From assembly GCF_010389155.1 (NCBI RefSeq), contig NC_057769.1:7130735-7194734 (forward strand): a stretch of 64,000 nt of DNA, in the 5' to 3' direction. The notes under the pieces are model-generated. The model saw only the letters and a list, made by a program, of their open reading frames with translations. It was not told the origin of the DNA and did not search any database. This document shows, one piece after another, positions 59,445 to 64,000 of this stretch (positions are counted from its first letter, which is position 1; the number at the start of each line of letters is the position of its first letter). This stretch comes from Erigeron canadensis. Its lineage: Eukaryota > Streptophyta > Magnoliopsida > Asterales > Asteraceae. Both the position numbers and the translations under genes were made by a program.

Positions 59445-60532
59445 GCGTAGTTAAAACTTGCAGGCTTCTACTTAAGCTTTCAAACTAGTTTTTCACAACA
59501 TTACTTCTTTGCTTCATACCAAGGAGTTACTTTTTCTGATCTTATATAGTTGAAACTTGGAGGTTTCGTGCCTCACAATGTGCGGCGTTGGTGTGTGCAA
59601 GCATAAGCGTTAATGAGTTGGGCAGAACGTTGGCGTGTGTATTATTTTTTTAAGGGCAATATCACAACCATACATCTAACTATTGTATGATAGAGATTTG
59701 TTCTAAAGGTTGTCAAAAATGACTATTAATACAAATAAAACAACCTATAAAAAAGTAACTAAAAGACAAAGCCAAAATAACTACAACGTACATATTTTTG
59801 CTTAAAATTTGCCTATAAACATATATTTGTTCAAGATAAATACCACAACTCCACTGAGTGAATTCAGGTGTATGGTACACATTGGTATTCCAGTGCATTT
59901 CGCCTTCTGATTCATATTTCGTCGACCAATACCTCCCAATTCACATCTTTGTTGAAAGAATTTTTTTCCTTGGAGTTCATTAAAAGTCAAAGCATGTGAG
60001 ATAAACCAATCTTTTTAGTGCCATTATTGTTTTAAAATTTGGTAAATCATTTATATGTTGAGATTGTTCATGATATTTTAGAAGTTAGAACTTGTTTTTT
60101 ACTATTCACATGGTAAAAACCACAACCCCCCGACCTTGGTGTTCATTAGAAATCAAAGCATGTGAGATAAACCAGTTTTTGAGTACCATCGTTGTTTGAA
60201 TTTTGGTAGTCATTTATGTAATTCACATATGGAGATTGTTATAAAATTAGTGCTTTAATAATTGTATATTATGCTTTAGAGTTTATTTTTTACTATTCAC
60301 ATGGGATTGTCTTGATAAAGGGTAATCTTCATCTCCCAAGAACCCAAGCTTCCAATAAGGCTTATCGCCTTATCCTACCTTCATGAGGATTCGTTCTAAT
60401 GTTTTTCCGCTTTTACTGCAATAAGACTGATTTACCAATATTCTTACTGCTTCAAATTCCTACAACTCTTTACCAACTCAAATATCTCAAACTTGGGTAT
60501 TTTAACCTCATTATACCAGATCAAAACTTTTA

Positions 60533-61567
60533 GAGAAATGTCACAAATTGCCCCTGTGGTTTGTTCGATTAGCATTTTCGTCCTTGTGCTTTTTTTTTCA
60601 TTAGGTGTCCTTGGGGTATGCATTTTTTTAATGCTAACCGTCCCTGGCACTAACACTTGTAGTTTTTGCTCTGTTAAACCCCTCACGTGCATACCACGTA
60701 AGGGTATAATCGTCAATTTTGTAACCACAAGGACTACTTGTAATAAAAACTCATTATCTTCCTCCCTCTCTCACTTCCACTGTCGGCCAAACTTCCGGCC
60801 ACCCTCACAGCCGCCTGCCCCGCTCTTCTTCACTCAAAAAAGATTCTGGCCTTCATCCCCAACAACACTTAGGGTTTCAGTTTTAACCCTAAGCCATAAT
60901 TACTTCATCACCACCACAGAACAGACTGCTGTTGTTGCTCCGCCACTCTGGCACCGCCTTCGCCGCCGCTGTTCCGTCTTCCGGCCTCCATTACACGACT
61001 CCATAACATCCCAGGAAGGTAAGGAACGTAAGTAATGATCTTCTTAACAAACGCATTTCGTTCCTCTCTCAAAAAACCCTAATCTTTTCTTTATCTCTTA
61101 TCTTTCTCTCTCTCTCGCAACCACACACCACCGGAACACCACCACCTCACGAAGCTTTAGAAATAAGAAGAGACATTCAGGCTTCAACACAGTTTATTAC
61201 AGATTTGACCATGGCCGATTATTATGTTAATGTTTTTGTAACCACGGTGGGGTGGTTGTTTTCGGTTTCCGATGACTTTTCCGGCGTTGGCAAGTGGTGG
61301 CCGGCCTATCAGTGGTGGTGGTCGGAGTTGTGGGGGAGAAGTAATCAAAGGATTTTTTTTAATCCAAAGTTTTTATCACAAATAGTCCATGTGGTTACGA
61401 TATTGACGATTATACCCTCACGTGGTATGCACGTGAGGGGTTTAACGGAGATTAACTAACGCCGGTTAGCGATGGAAATGCATACCTCAGAGACACCTGA
61501 TGAGAAAAAAAACAGGGACGAAAATGCTAATCTAGCAAACTACAAGGATGATTTGTGACAATTTCTC
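60533..61567. mobile_element. Mutator-like element with 9-bp TSD, possible gene capture
   Basis: Begins GAGAAATGTCAC and ends TGTGACAATTTCTC-like, with a perfect 9-bp direct repeat AAACTTTTA at 60524-60532 and 61568-61576. Terminal inverted repeats are about 200 bp (60533-60740 against 61370-61567) and carry a CACGTG-type palindrome ('cccctcacgtg…' and '…cacgtgagggg'). The ~620-bp interior is CT- and GC-richer and reads open in short segments (60740-61035, 61205-61340 with a Trp-rich GKWWPAYQWWWSELWG). It could be captured host gene DNA, but no donor is recognised. Shares end type, TSD length and palindrome design with 6542-7715. Confidence 0.8.
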
Positions 61568-61576
61568 AAACTTTTA

Positions 61577-62185
61577 TTACATGTTACACCTGGCAGCATG
61601 TTTGTTTGAAACCATTGTATGTTTTTCTATCTTTGTTGAACTTATTGTTCAGTTTATTAGTTAAGCTCAATCTGGTCCATCTTTAAAGCATTTTAGTTTT
61701 AAAACATTTACATATAAAGTTTCCCATGTTACTTTTTGTTGTCAAGTAATCGACTAATCGCGTGCGCTATTGACTTCGGATGTGCATCAAGCTGATTATC
61801 TGGGAAGAAATAGAAAAAACACGAATAATTAACACAAATAAAGCCAACTAAAGTCGGCTGTTGAATTGATAGGCTGGTTTCGAGCACCAGAAGTTCCAAC
61901 AAATTTAAGAACAATAAAAACAAATAACTTAATCCACACCTAAACAAATGGGGTGCAACCCTTATTTAAATAAGAAGACACATAACCTAACTTTACTTCC
62001 AAGTAGATAATTAATTAATTAAATTACTTCTGAAATTCGACATTTAACTATCCTTAACTTTCTTCACTTTATTTATGTTGTAAGTTCAACCCCCTCACTT
62101 CCTGATACGTATCATTACTCCCGTCCCAAAAAAACACCTTTTCCTCAAGGTGTTTCTTTGAAAAGTTGCCTCAAGTATTTCCAGG
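61577..62185. other. Gene-free stretch
   Basis: AT-rich, no gene recognised. Confidence 0.5.
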
Positions 62186-62190
62186 ATCCC

Positions 62191-62620
62191 ATGTGATCCA
62201 ACATCGGCATAGTATGGGATTGGTTGGTGGTTTATAAGCCTAGGCGTCCCCTCTCCTTTGAGCTATCCTTTGGGAGTGAGTTCTATACCTAGCTTATGAC
62301 TTGATGCGAGCCTATTATGGGATGGGTTTGTATCAATTGTTATGAGAGCCTACCTACCTTTTGAGGTTCCAACACTCAGAATGGTAACCTATGGAGTGGT
62401 GGCTTGGATGCCAACCGTGACCAACATAGCCATGACCAACAAGGATGTTGGCTCTTCAAAGGCTGGGGTATTGATGTGATCCCACATCGGCCAAGTATGG
62501 GATTGGTTGGTGGTTTATAAGCCTAGGTGTCTCCTCCTTCTTTGAGCTAGGTTCTGGGAGTGAGTTCTACACCTAGCTTATGACTTGATGCAAGCTTATT
62601 ATGGGACGGGATTGAATCAA
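62191..62620 (+). mobile_element. TRIM-like retroelement with two short LTRs
   Basis: Two direct repeats of about 145 bp (62191-62335 and 62474-62620) share 'agtatgggattggttggtgg' and 'agcttatgacttgatgc' and differ by a few percent. After the first repeat, 'tgttatgagagcc' (~62338) resembles the tRNA-iMet primer-binding site. Before the second, 'tcaaaggctgggg' could be a polypurine tract. The ~138-bp interior has no coding capacity. This is the build of a terminal-repeat retrotransposon in miniature. Confidence 0.65.
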
Positions 62621-63149
62621 CTTCTGTTATAGAAGCGTGTTATACCTTCACTGCCCTCTTTCAGCTATTGAATTACATCACGTCCTTCTTCGCACTATCA
62701 TCAGAATATCCCGATCTAAGTTTTTTACTTTATCTCTCTTTCAATTTTATCAAGTTGCAGTTTACTTCGCTTGCTTAACTCGGCGGCCAGTCTTAAAGTC
62801 TTTCTAATAACACGTTTGTTAAATTATGTAACCTCACATACTGAGTACTATATTACTGTTTAAACACTCCAATTGTTATGTTCAACCTCTGATCCGTATA
62901 TCTTTTCTCATATGTGAATTGCTATTTTGTATCTGTTTTGGTTTTGATCTTATTTGTTTCATTAACATAGCTAGTGATTTGCCATGCTTTTGATGCACAA
63001 ATCTGTTTATATCCATTTACTTGTTACATTCAAGTATCAAGCTAAAAATTTCACTTCTTTAAAATATTTGATTATTTCATTTCTGTAATCTTTTTATATT
63101 AAGAACTACCTAACATCTTTATATACGAGTAGTATATATCCATCTTGGT

Positions 63150-63305
63150 TTTAAAAAGCGCGCCTTAGCGCTAGGCGTACCTAGGCGCAAGCCTTAGAGC
63201 TTTTTGGTACACAAGGCACATGGTGTACAAAAAAACGCTCGCTTTTTGGGCTTTTTTGTGAGCGCAGGCACTAAAAAGCACGAGTTTTTTGTACACGAGG
63301 ATTTT
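63150..63305. mobile_element. GC-rich MITE-like fragment
   Basis: 'aaaaagcgcgccttagcgct' and 'ctaggcgtacctaggcgcaa' blocks with inverted 'gcgctcgctttttggg…ttttttgtgagcg' words stand out against AT-rich DNA. It looks like a small hAT-type MITE often seen in plant intergenic DNA. No target duplication was identified. Confidence 0.4.
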
Positions 63306-63479
63306 TTGTATAAATAAGTACTCTTTTGTTTCTTACCTCATCTTTCTCAACAAGATTGATCACTTCTTTCTCTTTCTCAACTAGACCAACCATCTTTTGG
63401 GAGCTTTTTTTTTTTAAACTTGTGAAAAACGTTTTAGTGACGAGGCTTGAGAACTTTTCTGAGTAATAATCCAGTTAAC

Positions 63480-63700
63480 CCAGACAAGGGGATGATGTGA
63501 AACATTATTGAATACAATAATATAGAAGCATTATGATAATTCCTTGCTGTGGTGCACATAGCCCACTTAGTGGGTCCCATTTCAGTGTGATTTTCTTCTG
63601 GATTGTTGTAGTGAGTAACTTCATAGAAAAGTATCATGCACGGAAAGAAACTAGGGGACACAGGTTTTAGGTTTATTATAGTTAGAATTTGCTTTTCTGG
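63480..63700 (+). repeat. ATPase-flank repeat, right copy
   Basis: Matches 1140-1290 ('acata.cccactt.g…tcccatt', 'cttcatagaaa.agtat', 'ttttaggtttatt.tagt'). Its presence at the far edge suggests that the flank repeat, and perhaps ATPase copies, continue beyond the window. Confidence 0.6.
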
Positions 63701-64000
63701 CTAATGTGGATATAGACTTTGATGTTGACCATACTACAGGAATCACCTAGTAATTCTTTCCTCTTGATTGTTTCTTCAGCATATGGCTCTATTGATTAAG
63801 AGTTACATTTTCTTTTTTAAAAGTTGAATATATGTTCCCATTAATGCAATCATACATAAATCTAAGTGGATCAAATGCGGTTCTCTGTTCACATCCTAAT
63901 TACCATATAGGTTTTTCATATTGATGACAATTCGTTAATAATAAGACATTTTCGATGGCTTTAAAACATGTAGCTTACTCTAGACATCCGTTAAACATTA

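Noticed and set aside
1..64000. tRNA, rRNA and snoRNA genes
   Set aside because: No cloverleaf with A and B boxes or rRNA-like segment was noticed on reading both strands. A covariance-model scan would be needed to exclude short ones.

Overview
The window is plant nuclear DNA: AT-rich, intron-containing genes with GT-AG splice sites, plant-type autoinhibited Ca2+-ATPases, B3-like DNA-binding domains, and many plant transposon classes. A eudicot is clear. The repeat flavour is compatible with Asteraceae, but that family assignment is an impression and was not tested.

Layout. 1-1.3 kb and the last ~0.5 kb carry copies of a sequence that also follows the Ca2+-ATPase genes, so the window probably sits inside a larger cluster of ATPase copies. 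1.5-13 kb is gene-poor and holds a gag-like retrotransposon scrap, a Mutator-like foldback element with 9-bp target duplications (6542-7715) and elements inserted in TA tracts. 13991-16600 is a young tandem array of four ~652-bp units carrying two palindromes each. 18.6-29.2 kb holds two convergent P2B Ca2+-ATPase paralogues of the ACA12/13 type with a truncated third copy between them. The plus-strand gene is open over ~1004 codons but has lost the phosphorylated Asp and the hinge Asp. The minus-strand gene keeps the catalytic motifs, but both share an 8-residue gap in transmembrane helix M4. 29.4-38.5 kb is mobile-element debris: three related foldbacks in TA repeats, a small Helitron candidate and two foldback MITEs.

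38738-53749 is the main structure, a ~15.0 kb Helitron on the minus strand. It has a 3' hairpin plus CTAG end, a candidate 5' TC end, an A|T insertion site, a RepHel gene (now broken by in-frame TGAs and frameshifts) and an RPA1-like gene that reads open. It also has two plus-strand paralogous genes with three B3-like domains each, flanking RepHel. Those two genes share the same unusual architecture (12-nt first exon, same intron phases) and appear to be a stable part of the element rather than random cargo.

53.8-64 kb holds a Harbinger-like broken ORF and foldback, one intact single-exon plant gene of unknown function (57159-57758, Cys-rich), an hAT-type MITE with 8-bp target duplications, a second Mutator-like element of the same type as the first, and a small TRIM-like retroelement.

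Functionally, the only probable host genes are the ATPase cluster (calmodulin-regulated Ca2+ export family, but with damaged ion-binding and catalytic sites) and the 199-aa unknown protein. Everything else is mobile DNA or its remains.
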